From Pseudomonas fluorescens (GTDB lineage Bacteria; Pseudomonadota; Gammaproteobacteria; Pseudomonadales; Pseudomonadaceae), in contig NZ_CABVHK010000005.1 in assembly GCF_902497785.1 (NCBI RefSeq), positions 186,001 through 250,000 of the forward strand: a DNA stretch of 64,000 nt, given 5' to 3'. A model generated the notes under the pieces. It saw only the letters and a program-made list of their open reading frames with translations. It was not told where the DNA came from and did not search any database. Within the stretch, counting starts at the first letter, position 1. Each line of letters opens with the position of its first letter. Positions 10,825 through 18,113 of the stretch are shown in pieces. Both the position numbers and the translations under genes were made by a program.

Positions 10825-10885
10825 AGGGTTAAAACAACCCTCTCAATAAGGGTAAAAAAGACCCTGCTAGGGTCATTTAAACCCT
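10825..10885. promoter_or_regulatory. Three NorR-type enhancer sites (AGGGT-N7-ACCCT)
   Basis: Three tandem palindromes occur: AGGGT-TAAAACA-ACCCT (10825-10841), AGGGT-AAAAAAG-ACCCT (10849-10865) and AGGGT-CATTTAA-ACCCT (10869-10885). Each contains GGT-N7-ACC, the core reported for NorR in Ralstonia and, as GT-N7-AC in triplicate, in E. coli. Centres are 24 and 20 bp apart. They lie between a leftward sigma-54 promoter (10771-10786) and a rightward one (11049-11064). Confidence 0.8.
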
Positions 10886-10897
10886 GTGAAGAAATTC

Positions 10898-11029
10898 TGT
10901 GGTGAGGGGATTTATCCCCGCTGGAGCGCGAAGCGCTCCCAAAAATCCTGCACCGCTACACCTTCAAGAACGCACCAGCCGTTATTAACGACTGCTGCGC
11001 AGTCAACGGGGATAAATCCCCTCACCACA
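10898..11029. repeat. Inverted-repeat (REP-like) element between the NorR sites and nnrS
   Basis: The 23-base ends are TGTGGTGAGGGGATTTATCC... at 10898 and its complement finishing at 11029 (GGGGATAAATCCCCTCACCA). An inner hairpin GGAGCGC-GAA-GCGCTCC lies near 10922. It has inserted between the enhancer sites and the nnrS promoter. No coding function is seen. Confidence 0.8.
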
Positions 11030-11048
11030 TGGTTTCCAATCAACTCCG

Positions 11049-11064
11049 AGGCACGCCCCTTGCA
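11049..11064 (+). promoter_or_regulatory. Predicted sigma-54 promoter for nnrS
   Basis: AGGCACG-CCCC-TTGCA matches the sigma-54 consensus at every position except the first. The GG and GC doublets are ten bases apart. The start site would be near 11076, leaving a 100-base leader before the nnrS ATG. The NorR-type sites lie about 165-225 bp upstream. Confidence 0.78.
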
Positions 11065-11176
11065 CACTTGATCTGCGACAAAGGCAATGCATCGGCAATG
11101 CCCGATAATTGCACCTGCATTACCACGGCGCATGCAGCCGGGCGCCGGGTTTGCAACACGTTAAAGGAGTGGCTTT

Positions 11177-12367
11177 ATGCAAGTGCTTGACCGCCGTAAA
11201 GCAATGGCCATCGCGCCGCTGTTCCGTCTGGCCTTTCGGCCCTTTTTCCTCGCCGGCTGCCTTCTCGCCGTGTTGGCCATTCCCCTGTGGCTGGTGGCCT
11301 TCAGCGGGTCGTTGTCCGGTTGGCAGCCGGCCGGTGGCTGGTTGGGCTGGCACCGCCATGAACTGCTGTTCGGCTTCGGCCTGGCGATTATCGCGGGCTT
11401 CCTGTTGACGGCGGTGCAGACCTGGACCGGTCGCCCCGGGCTCAGCGGCACACCGCTGGCCGCGCTGGCGTTGCTGTGGTTGTTGGCGCGCGTGGCCTGG
11501 CTGGTGAATGCGCCTTGGCCGGTACTGGTGGTGCTGGAAATGGCGTTTCCGCTGGCGGTCGCGGTCTTGATGGGCTTCACGCTGTGGAAGGTTCGGCAGC
11601 AACGTAACTACCCGATTGTGGTGGTGCTGTTGCTGCTGGCCGGGGCCGACGCGTTGTCTATGTTCGGGCTGATCGAAGGGCATGAAGGCTGGCAGCGCCA
11701 GGGCGTGCTCACCGGCCTCTGGCTGGTGGCCGCGATGATGGGGTTGATCGGCGGCAGGGTGATTCCGTTTTTCACCCAGCGCGGCCTCGGTCGGGTTGAC
11801 GCCGTTGCGCCCTGGCCGTGGCTGGATTGGCTGCTGCTGATCGGCTCGCCACTGGTTGCGTTGTTGTACGCCGTCGGGCCTGCGCTCAACCCCAATGTCT
11901 GGGTGGGCCTGCTGTTCGCAGCGCTGGGTGCCGGGCATCTGGTGCGTTTGGTGCGCTGGCATGATCGCGGACTGTGGCGCGTGCCGTTGTTGTGGTCGCT
12001 GCACTTGGCATACGGCTGGTTGGCGCTGGCGTGCGTCGGCATGGCGCTGTGGCATTTCGGCGTGTCGATCAACCCAAGCCTGGCGGTGCATTGCCTGACC
12101 ATCGGCGCCATAGGCGGTCTGGTGCTGGCGATGATTGCGCGGGTCAGCCTCGGGCATACCGGACGTGCGCTGGAGCCGCCGTCAGGCATGACGTTGGCGT
12201 TCATTTTGCTCAACCTGGCGTGTCTGAGTCGGGTCGTGCTGATCGTGTTTTTCCCGTTGCCCGCCTTGTGGCTGGCCGGCCTGTGCTGGACGCTGGGCTT
12301 TGCGCTGTATGCCTGGCGTTATGGGCCGATGCTGTTGCGGGCCCGGGTAGACGGTCATCCGGGATGA
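11177..12367 (+). CDS. nnrS: NnrS family heme- and copper-containing membrane protein
   Basis: A 396-residue protein with about 12 predicted transmembrane helices. It opens with LFRLAFRPFFLAGCLLAVL and has the GWHRHELLFGFG and FFTQRG segments that mark the NnrS family (PF05940). NnrS relieves nitrosative stress in several proteobacteria and is usually controlled by NO-responsive regulators. The start follows AAAGGAG. It is placed downstream of a sigma-54 promoter and NorR-type sites, which predicts NO induction through NorR. The small membrane gene at 12396 follows after 28 bp and is probably co-transcribed. Confidence 0.93.
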   Translation: MQVLDRRKAMAIAPLFRLAFRPFFLAGCLLAVLAIPLWLVAFSGSLSGWQPAGGWLGWHRHELLFGFGLAIIAGFLLTAVQTWTGRPGLSGTPLAALALLWLLARVAWLVNAPWPVLVVLEMAFPLAVAVLMGFTLWKVRQQRNYPIVVVLLLLAGADALSMFGLIEGHEGWQRQGVLTGLWLVAAMMGLIGGRVIPFFTQRGLGRVDAVAPWPWLDWLLLIGSPLVALLYAVGPALNPNVWVGLLFAALGAGHLVRLVRWHDRGLWRVPLLWSLHLAYGWLALACVGMALWHFGVSINPSLAVHCLTIGAIGGLVLAMIARVSLGHTGRALEPPSGMTLAFILLNLACLSRVVLIVFFPLPALWLAGLCWTLGFALYAWRYGPMLLRARVDGHPG

Positions 12368-12395
12368 GCAGGCCAACGAATGGAGGCTGTCGCTG

Positions 12396-12833
12396 ATGTA
12401 CCCCTTTTTACTGGTTACGCATTTGCTGGCAGCCATCGCTTTTATCGGCACGCTGTTTTTCGAGGTGGTCATTTGGCATCACGCTCGCCAGCCGTTGGCC
12501 GCCACCGCGCAAGCAACGGCGGATCAAGCGATTGCCGTGCGTTCGCGCAAGGTTCTGCATGGCGTGGTGTTGCTGTTGTACGGCGCCGGCATCGCGCTGG
12601 CGTGGCAGCACCGCGGCGCATTGAGCCAGCCGCTGGCCAGCAGCTTTGGCACATTACTGAGCCTGAAAATCATTCTGGCGCTGAGCATCATCGGCCATTA
12701 TTTGCTGCTGGCGTTTTGGCTGAAACGCGCACGTCTGTCCACGACCCGAGCGAGCTGGATTCGCCGCAGCATTCTTGCGCACATGGTATTGATCGTGATC
12801 CTGGCCAAGGCGATGTTCTATTGGCAGGGTTGA
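12396..12833 (+). CDS. Four-helix membrane protein co-transcribed with nnrS
   Basis: A 145-residue protein with four predicted helices. Conserved-looking histidines occur in VTHLLAAIAFIGTLFFEVVIWHH, KVLHG, IIGHYLLL and ILAHM; their spacing in the helices could bind heme b, but this is inference. GGAG lies ten bases before the ATG. It probably shares the nnrS transcript. P. aeruginosa carries a similar membrane protein gene next to its nnrS-like gene near fhp, as I recall. No specific function is known to me. Confidence 0.75.
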   Translation: MYPFLLVTHLLAAIAFIGTLFFEVVIWHHARQPLAATAQATADQAIAVRSRKVLHGVVLLLYGAGIALAWQHRGALSQPLASSFGTLLSLKIILALSIIGHYLLLAFWLKRARLSTTRASWIRRSILAHMVLIVILAKAMFYWQG

Positions 12834-12868
12834 TTGCGCCGGACAACCTGTGAATCGGTGTGACGCCA

Positions 12869-12933
12869 TTCGCGAGCAAGCCCGCTCCCACATTGGAATA
12901 CGTCCACCCTGTGGAAGCGGGCTTTCTCGCGAA
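12869..12933. repeat. REP palindrome between convergent genes
   Basis: TTCGCGAGCAAGCCCGCTCC... (12869) pairs with ...GAAGCGGGCTTTCTCGCGAA ending at 12933, with a short spacer. It separates the nnrS operon from convergent dnrN and may terminate both. Confidence 0.78.
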
Positions 12934-12953
12934 AGCGATCTCACTGTCTTCGA

Positions 12954-13628
12954 TCAAGGACGCGGGTTAAGGGCATTGATGAACAGCACATTGTTTTCCA
13001 GATGGATGTGTTGCATCAGGTCATCCTTGAATTCCAGCAACCCGCGATAGAGCGCGCGCCAGGTGTTACAGGCATCGGCCGGCGGGGTGATGTGGTGGGT
13101 CAGGGCGAGCATCTTCTCCAGCGCTTCGCCATGTTGATCGTGTTCGAAACGCAGCACCTGAATCGGCGGTGCGGCCTGGGGGCCGATGCCTTGTTGCAGC
13201 ATCGGGAACAGCACTTGTTCTTCCTTGAGCATGTGGCCTTCGAGTTCTTGCTGCATGTCGGTCAGCAGGTCGGCCAGGCCGTTGGGGCAGCTGCTGCGGG
13301 CACCATGTACGTGCTCGACGCGACGAGCGAGGCGGATCAGTTCCGGCAGTTGCTCGCGGTGGCGGGCGTGATAGCGCGCAAGGAGGTGGGCGATCAACGC
13401 CTCGGTCGTTTCTGTGCGCCAGTCGTGCTGGGTTTCGCCGGTGTCTTGCAGCGTGTGCAGGGCATCGGCTATCAGCAGCGGATCGAGGTCTTTGCCGAGG
13501 GCCGCTTCGCGCAGGCTTTTATGACCGCCGCAGCAAAAGTCCAGTTTGAACGAGTGAAAAATCCGGGTGGCGCCGGGAATGTCGCAGGCCAGTTGGCCGA
13601 GGCTTTGTTCCAGCAGGGGATGGTTCAT
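12954..13628 (-). CDS. dnrN: DnrN/YtfE/ScdA di-iron protein, repair of iron centres (RIC)
   Basis: A 224-residue cytoplasmic protein. The N-terminal ScdA domain includes the DFCCGGHKSLREAA motif (about residues 32-45). A C-terminal hemerythrin-like domain has spaced His/Glu ligands (HARHREQL, EGHMLKEEQVLFPM, FEHDQHGEALEKM, HIHLENNVLF) for a di-iron centre. RIC proteins restore iron-sulfur clusters damaged by NO. AAGGAA eight bases upstream supports the ATG at 13628; an earlier TTG at 13652 is too close to the predicted start site. It is divergent from norR with three NorR-type sites and a sigma-54 promoter between them. Confidence 0.93.
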   Translation of the reverse strand: MNHPLLEQSLGQLACDIPGATRIFHSFKLDFCCGGHKSLREAALGKDLDPLLIADALHTLQDTGETQHDWRTETTEALIAHLLARYHARHREQLPELIRLARRVEHVHGARSSCPNGLADLLTDMQQELEGHMLKEEQVLFPMLQQGIGPQAAPPIQVLRFEHDQHGEALEKMLALTHHITPPADACNTWRALYRGLLEFKDDLMQHIHLENNVLFINALNPRP

Positions 13629-13668
13629 CAGGGTTCCTTGTTTGGGTTTCAACGGTTCCCAGACTCAT

Positions 13669-13684
13669 TGCATCTGCCATGCCA
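13669..13684 (-). promoter_or_regulatory. Predicted sigma-54 promoter for dnrN
   Basis: On the minus strand TGGCATG-GCAG-ATGCA keeps the invariant GG/GC doublets ten bases apart and closely matches TGGCACG-N4-TTGCW. The start site would be near 13658, giving a 30-base leader to the dnrN ATG. NorR-type sites lie 40-115 bp upstream. Confidence 0.78.
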
Positions 13685-13724
13685 CAGTTAACCGATTGAT
13701 AATTCGCAATTAAATTTTAGGTGT

Positions 13725-13781
13725 GGTGATGTGCACCCCGACGCATTAGGGTGAATCCCACCATAGAGGGTAATTACTACC
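13725..13781. promoter_or_regulatory. Three NorR-type sites between dnrN and norR
   Basis: GGT-GATGTGC-ACC (13725-13737), GGT-GAATCCC-ACC (13750-13762) and GGT-AATTACT-ACC (13769-13781) share the GGT-N7-ACC core. Centres are 25 and 19 bp apart, nearly the same as in the cluster at 10825-10885. The third ends directly before the norR ATG, so NorR may repress its own translation start region while activating dnrN. Confidence 0.8.
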
Positions 13782-15311
13782 ATGCTGCGTGAAAGCCTGG
13801 CCGCCGACCTGATCGTCGAGTTGCCCAATGCCGTGCGGTTACAAAGACTGGTGCAAACCCTGCGCGAATACTTCAACAGTGGCGCGGTGGGATTGTTGCG
13901 TCTGGACGACGACAGCCTGAGGCCGGTGGCGACGGTCGGGCTGGTGCATGAAGCGTTGGGACGCCGGTTCGTCATCGCCCAGCATCCACGGCTGGCGGCG
14001 ATCATGGCGTCGCGCGAGCCGGTGTGGTTCGAGCCCGACAGCCGCCTGCCGGACCCTTACGACGGCTTGCTCGACAACCACGTCGGCGAACCTCTGCCGG
14101 TGCATGACTGCATGGGCGTCAGCCTGTATGTCGAGGGCCGGATCTGGGGCGCGATCACCCTCGATGCGCTGCACGCCGGGACCTTCGACAGCCGTGCGCG
14201 GGAGGAACTCAAACGCTGCACCTTGCAGATCGAAGCGGCGGTGCGGGTCACCCGGCTGGAACAGGAAAACCGCAGCTTGCGCCTGTCCCGCAGCGATCCC
14301 CAGGATTTGCGCATGCCGGTCGAGGAGGGCGAGATCCTCGGGCAAAGCGAGGTACTGCACCAGTTGCTGAATGAGCTGGACGTGTTGGCCGACTCCGATT
14401 TGCCGGTGTTGCTGTTGGGTGAGACCGGCGTTGGCAAAGAGCTGTTCGCCCGGCGCTTGCATCGTCTTTCCCGGCGCAGCCACAAGCCGCTGATTCAGGT
14501 CAATTGCGCGGCGTTGCCGGAGTCGTTGGCGGAGAGTGAATTGTTCGGGCACGTCAAAGGCGCCTTTTCCGGCGCCACCAGTGACCGCGCCGGGCGGTTC
14601 GATGCGGCCAACGGTGGCACGCTGTTTCTCGATGAAGTCGGCGAGTTGCCCTTGAGTGTGCAAGCGAAGTTGCTGCGCACCCTGCAGAATGGCGAGATCC
14701 AGCGACTGGGGGCCGACAAGCCGCTGCACGTCGACGTGCGTATCATCGCCGCCACCAACCGGCACCTGCCGGACAGCATTCGCGAAGGCTTGTTTCGCGC
14801 CGATCTGTATCACCGGCTCTCGGTGTACCCGGTGCCGATCCCGTCGTTGCGCGAACGCGGTAATGACGTGTTGATGCTCGCCGGGCATTTCCTCGAGCTC
14901 AATCGGGCGCGACTGGGGCTGCGTGGTTTGCGCCTGTCGCCGGCAGCTGAGCGCGCTTTGCTGGCCTATACTTGGCCGGGCAATGTGCGCGAGCTGGAGC
15001 ACGTCATCAGTCGAGCCGCGTTGAAGCAGCTCAGTCGCGGTACGAGTCGCGCGTTGATCATGACCCTGGAACCGGAGATTCTCGATCTCGACAGTGCGAC
15101 GAGCGCCCCCGGGGTGGTTGTCGAGCCGTCCGCAGACGTGACACCTGATCTGCCGTTCCAGCCGCTGGGTGAAGCGGTCGATGATTACCAGCGCAAGAAA
15201 ATCCTCCAGGCCCTGAGCCTGTCCGGGGAAAACTGGGCCAGCGCCGCACGGATTCTGGAAGTCGACCCGAGCAACCTGCACAAACTGGCGCGGCGGCTGC
15301 GGCTCAAGTAA
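13782..15311 (+). CDS. norR: NorR, NO-sensing sigma-54-dependent activator
   Basis: A 509-residue three-domain enhancer-binding protein. An N-terminal GAF domain (about 20-160) binds the ferrous iron that senses NO. The AAA+ domain has Walker A GETGVGKE at 213-220 and the sigma-54 contact loop at 260-265, which reads GAFSGA rather than the usual GAFTGA. A C-terminal Fis-type helix-turn-helix (QALSLSGENWASAARILEVD) follows. It starts immediately after the third NorR-type site. P. aeruginosa FhpR and E. coli NorR share this architecture. The local targets appear to be dnrN, nnrS and the small gene ahead of dnr rather than norCB. Confidence 0.92.
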   Translation: MLRESLAADLIVELPNAVRLQRLVQTLREYFNSGAVGLLRLDDDSLRPVATVGLVHEALGRRFVIAQHPRLAAIMASREPVWFEPDSRLPDPYDGLLDNHVGEPLPVHDCMGVSLYVEGRIWGAITLDALHAGTFDSRAREELKRCTLQIEAAVRVTRLEQENRSLRLSRSDPQDLRMPVEEGEILGQSEVLHQLLNELDVLADSDLPVLLLGETGVGKELFARRLHRLSRRSHKPLIQVNCAALPESLAESELFGHVKGAFSGATSDRAGRFDAANGGTLFLDEVGELPLSVQAKLLRTLQNGEIQRLGADKPLHVDVRIIAATNRHLPDSIREGLFRADLYHRLSVYPVPIPSLRERGNDVLMLAGHFLELNRARLGLRGLRLSPAAERALLAYTWPGNVRELEHVISRAALKQLSRGTSRALIMTLEPEILDLDSATSAPGVVVEPSADVTPDLPFQPLGEAVDDYQRKKILQALSLSGENWASAARILEVDPSNLHKLARRLRLK

Positions 15312-15389
15312 TCGGTAGTGTTGATGGTGGTCAATGTCCAGGTGCGCAGTGCCTCGCACACTGCGCAAAACCTTCCGGAGATCACTGTC

Positions 15390-16037
15390 ATGCCGCTGTC
15401 CCTGGCCCAGATGCGCCGCAACTACACCCTGTACGGCTTGCAGGACGAGCACGCGCTGGATGATCCGTTGGCGATGTTCAAGCAATGGATGCAACTGGCT
15501 CGCGACACCGAGCGCGCGCCTGTCGAAGCCAATAGCATGACGTTGGCGACCGTCGACAGTGAAGGGCGGCCGCACTGCCGCGTGCTGCTGCTCAAGGGCT
15601 TCAGCGAGCAGGGTTTTACTTTTTTCGGCAACTACCAGAGCGGCAAGGGTCAGCAACTGGCGGCCAATCCTTATGCCGCCATGACGTTTTTCTGGCCGGC
15701 ACTGGAGCGCCAGGTGCGGATCGAAGGCCGGGTGTCCAGGCTTGACCCGACGCTGTCGGACGCCTACTTCGAGTCCCGTTCCATGGCCAGCCGTCTCGGC
15801 GCCTGGGCTTCCCCGCAAAGCGCTCCGCTGGCGAGTCGGGCTGCGCTGGAGTCGATGCTGGCCGAGACCATCAAGCGCTTCGTCGGCCACACCGTCTCGC
15901 GCCCCGAACATTGGGGCGGTTACTGCCTGCTTCCGGATCGCATGGAGTTCTGGCAGGGCCGGACCGACCGGTTGCATGACCGGATGGATTACCGGTTGCA
16001 TGAGGGGGTGTGGAAACGCAATCGCCTGGCGCCTTGA
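15390..16037 (+). CDS. pdxH: Pyridoxine/pyridoxamine 5'-phosphate oxidase
   Basis: A 215-residue FMN enzyme that oxidises pyridoxine- or pyridoxamine-phosphate to pyridoxal 5'-phosphate. Family segments include [12 protein letters not shown] near the N-terminus, [38 protein letters not shown] and the C-terminal [18 protein letters not shown]. Length is normal. The ATG at 15390 follows GGAG; an ORF open from 15318 adds unrelated residues. It is oriented with norR, 78 bp downstream, but its role is general housekeeping. Confidence 0.96.
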   Translation: MPLSLAQMRRNYTLYGLQDEHALDDPLAMFKQWMQLARDTERAPVEANSMTLATVDSEGRPHCRVLLLKGFSEQGFTFFGNYQSGKGQQLAANPYAAMTFFWPALERQVRIEGRVSRLDPTLSDAYFESRSMASRLGAWASPQSAPLASRAALESMLAETIKRFVGHTVSRPEHWGGYCLLPDRMEFWQGRTDRLHDRMDYRLHEGVWKRNRLAP

Positions 16038-16042
16038 AGCGT

Positions 16043-16119
16043 AAAAGATCGCAGCCTTCGGCAGCTCCTACATTGAAAACGCGTACGCCTGTAGGAGCTG
16101 CCGAAGGCTGCGATCTTTT
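16043..16119. repeat. REP palindrome (GATCGCAGCCTTCGGCAGC family)
   Basis: AAAAGATCGCAGCCTTCGGC... (16043-16071) is complementary to the segment ending CGATCTTTT at 16119, with a 19-base spacer. The same 29-base arm occurs at 58945 and 63546. The position directly after pdxH suggests use as a terminator. Confidence 0.85.
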
Positions 16120-16171
16120 GGGCACCTTGAAAACCTGGCCGACGCCCATCAACTCATTCCGCCCAACGAGG

Positions 16172-16187
16172 TACCTCCTTCGAGGAA
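16172..16187. promoter_or_regulatory. Possible NarL heptamer pair upstream of moaB
   Basis: TACCTCC-TT-CGAGGAA is a 7-2-7 arrangement similar to the stronger pairs near narX, narK1 and dnrE. The right half is imperfect (two mismatches to the inverted left half). It lies 65 bp before the moaB ATG, plausible for nitrate control of Mo cofactor synthesis. Confidence 0.4.
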
Positions 16188-16251
16188 TAGGCTCATCGCG
16201 CAATCCGGTTCAGGCTTTGCGTCATACCCTAATCCATGGGAAGACCTGACT

Positions 16252-16806
16252 ATGGCCCATCTGGCGCAACGCACCTTTGAACCCCTGAACATCGCCGTGC
16301 TGACCATCAGCGATACACGCACGTTCGACACCGACACCTCCGGACAAACCCTCACCGATTTGCTGCAAACCACCGGGCATGTGTTGATCGATCGTGAGCT
16401 GGTCAAGGACGATATTTACCAGATACGCGCCACCGTTTCCCGGTGGATCGCCGACCCTGAAGTGCAAGTCATCCTGATGACCGGCGGCACCGGTTTCACC
16501 GCTCGCGACAATACGCCGCAAGCTGTTTTGCCTTTGCTGGACAAACACGTGGAAGGCTTCGGTGAACTGTTCCGCCAGGTGTCCCTCGAAGAAATCGGCA
16601 TGTCCAGCCTGCAATCCCGGGCATTGGCCGGCATGAGCAACGGCGTGCTGGTGTGCTGCGTCCCCGGTTCGCCCGGTGCCTGCCGGACCGCGTGGAACAA
16701 GATCCTGCTCGAACAGCTGGACAGTCGCACCGGCCCCTGCAATTTCGCCCCGCATCTGAAACCTCAGGCGCAGCGCGCCATTGAGGCCTGCGAGACTCGC
16801 TCATGA
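16252..16806 (+). CDS. moaB: MoaB, molybdenum cofactor biosynthesis (molybdopterin adenylation family)
   Basis: A 184-residue protein of the MoaB/MogA family, which adenylates molybdopterin before molybdate insertion. Family motifs are ISDTRT near residue 20, LMTGGTGFTARDNTPQAV (about 78-95) with the conserved TGGTG and D-x-T-P, and VLVCCVPGSPGACRTAW with the PGSP motif. It overlaps moeA by four bases (ATGA). The same gene order moaB-moeA-ubiUVT is found in P. aeruginosa, where the region serves anaerobic nitrate respiration. Confidence 0.94.
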   Translation: MAHLAQRTFEPLNIAVLTISDTRTFDTDTSGQTLTDLLQTTGHVLIDRELVKDDIYQIRATVSRWIADPEVQVILMTGGTGFTARDNTPQAVLPLLDKHVEGFGELFRQVSLEEIGMSSLQSRALAGMSNGVLVCCVPGSPGACRTAWNKILLEQLDSRTGPCNFAPHLKPQAQRAIEACETRS

Positions 16807-18038
16807 CCGGCCGGGTGTGTGACCTCGTCCACCTGATGCCGGTGGACGAGGCGATCAGCCGTCTGCTCGATCAGGCTCCGCCGCCGCCTCAAGTGCAAAC
16901 GATCAGCCTCGATCAAGCGATGGGTCGGGTGCTGGCTGCGGATATCCATTCCCCGGTCAACCTCCCGGCCTGGGACAACAGTGCCATGGACGGTTACGCG
17001 CTCAGGGCCTCTGACCTGCCAGCGGATGGCGGTGGTTTGTCGATTGGCGGACGAATTGCTGCGGGCGATCAGGCATCTTCGCCCTTGCTTGCGCAGCAAG
17101 CGGTGCAGATTTTTACCGGCGCGCCTTTGCCGCCGGGCGCCGATACCGTTGTGCCGCAAGAGCGTTGCCGCGTCGATGGCGAGCGCGTCTGGTTTCCACC
17201 GGTCTGCGTGGGCGATCACGTTCGCAAGGAAGGCGAGGAGGTTCGCCGCGGTCACCTTTTGCTCAAGGCCGGCAAGCGCCTGCGCGCTCAGGAGCTCGGG
17301 TTGCTGGCCGGTGCCGGCATTGCGCAGGTCGAGGTCTATCGACCGCTGCAAGTGTGCCTGCTCAGCAGCGGCAATGAATTGCGCGAGCCGGGCGATCTCC
17401 TGGCACCGGGGCAAATCTACAACAGCAATCGCTATTGCCTGGCGGCGTTGTTGCGCGGCTGGGGCGTCGAAGTGCACGACTATGGCGTCATGGCCGATGA
17501 GTTGGCGGCCAGTCGGCATGCCTTGAGTCTGGCGTCGTCCGAATGCGACCTGTTGCTCAGCACCGGCGGCGTTTCGGTCGGTGAGGAGGATCATCTCAAG
17601 CACGCTATCCAGGAACTGGGCAGCGTCGATTTCTGGCGGCTGGCGATTCAGCCCGGCAAGCCGCTGGCCTTCGGCGAAGTGGCAGGCAAACCGTGGATCG
17701 GCATGCCGGGCAATCCGTCGGCGGCACTGATTACCGCGCTGGTGGTGGTGCGTCCGTTTCTGCTGCGGGCCCAAGGTGTGACCGACGTGATGCCGCGACC
17801 ATTGGCCGTGCCAGCCGGCTTCGACTGGCTGCAACACAATAAGCGTCGGCAGTACCTGCGGGCGAAACTGGCGCCCGGCGCCGATGGCCAATTGCACGTT
17901 GAACTGCACCCGCAGCAAAGCTCGGCGATGTTGACGGCCGCGTGCTGGGCTGACGGGCTGGCGGTGATCGAGTGCGAACAGCAGGTGCGCAAGCACGACA
18001 ACGTGATGTTCCTGTCTTTCGCCGACCTGATGCAGTGA
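16803..18038 (+). CDS. moeA: MoeA, molybdenum insertase
   Basis: A 411-residue cytoplasmic enzyme that inserts molybdate into adenylylated molybdopterin. Typical segments are LPAWDNSAMDGYALRA near residue 56, the FTGAPLPPGADTVVPQE motif near 103, LSTGGVSVGEEDHLK near 258 and GMPGNPSAAL near 300. Length matches the family. It is coupled to moaB by an ATGA overlap. NarGHI, encoded downstream in this window, is the evident Mo-dependent client. Confidence 0.95.
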   Translation: MTGRVCDLVHLMPVDEAISRLLDQAPPPPQVQTISLDQAMGRVLAADIHSPVNLPAWDNSAMDGYALRASDLPADGGGLSIGGRIAAGDQASSPLLAQQAVQIFTGAPLPPGADTVVPQERCRVDGERVWFPPVCVGDHVRKEGEEVRRGHLLLKAGKRLRAQELGLLAGAGIAQVEVYRPLQVCLLSSGNELREPGDLLAPGQIYNSNRYCLAALLRGWGVEVHDYGVMADELAASRHALSLASSECDLLLSTGGVSVGEEDHLKHAIQELGSVDFWRLAIQPGKPLAFGEVAGKPWIGMPGNPSAALITALVVVRPFLLRAQGVTDVMPRPLAVPAGFDWLQHNKRRQYLRAKLAPGADGQLHVELHPQQSSAMLTAACWADGLAVIECEQQVRKHDNVMFLSFADLMQ

Positions 18039-18113
18039 GGGCAATTGATTGCCGTCAAGGCTGTGCCTGCCGGTCTGGCTAGACTGGCAGCGCGATTTTT
18101 CTGAGGATTACCC

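Noticed and set aside
11060..11085. A possible ANR box TTGAT-CTGC-GACAA ahead of nnrS
   Set aside because: Two mismatches fall in the right half-site, and it overlaps the start region of a much better sigma-54 promoter.
13839..16001. A 720-codon minus-strand frame opposite norR and pdxH
   Set aside because: It spans two well-supported genes on the other strand and reads as a low-complexity Gln/Arg/His-rich product, typical of antisense frames in GC-rich DNA.
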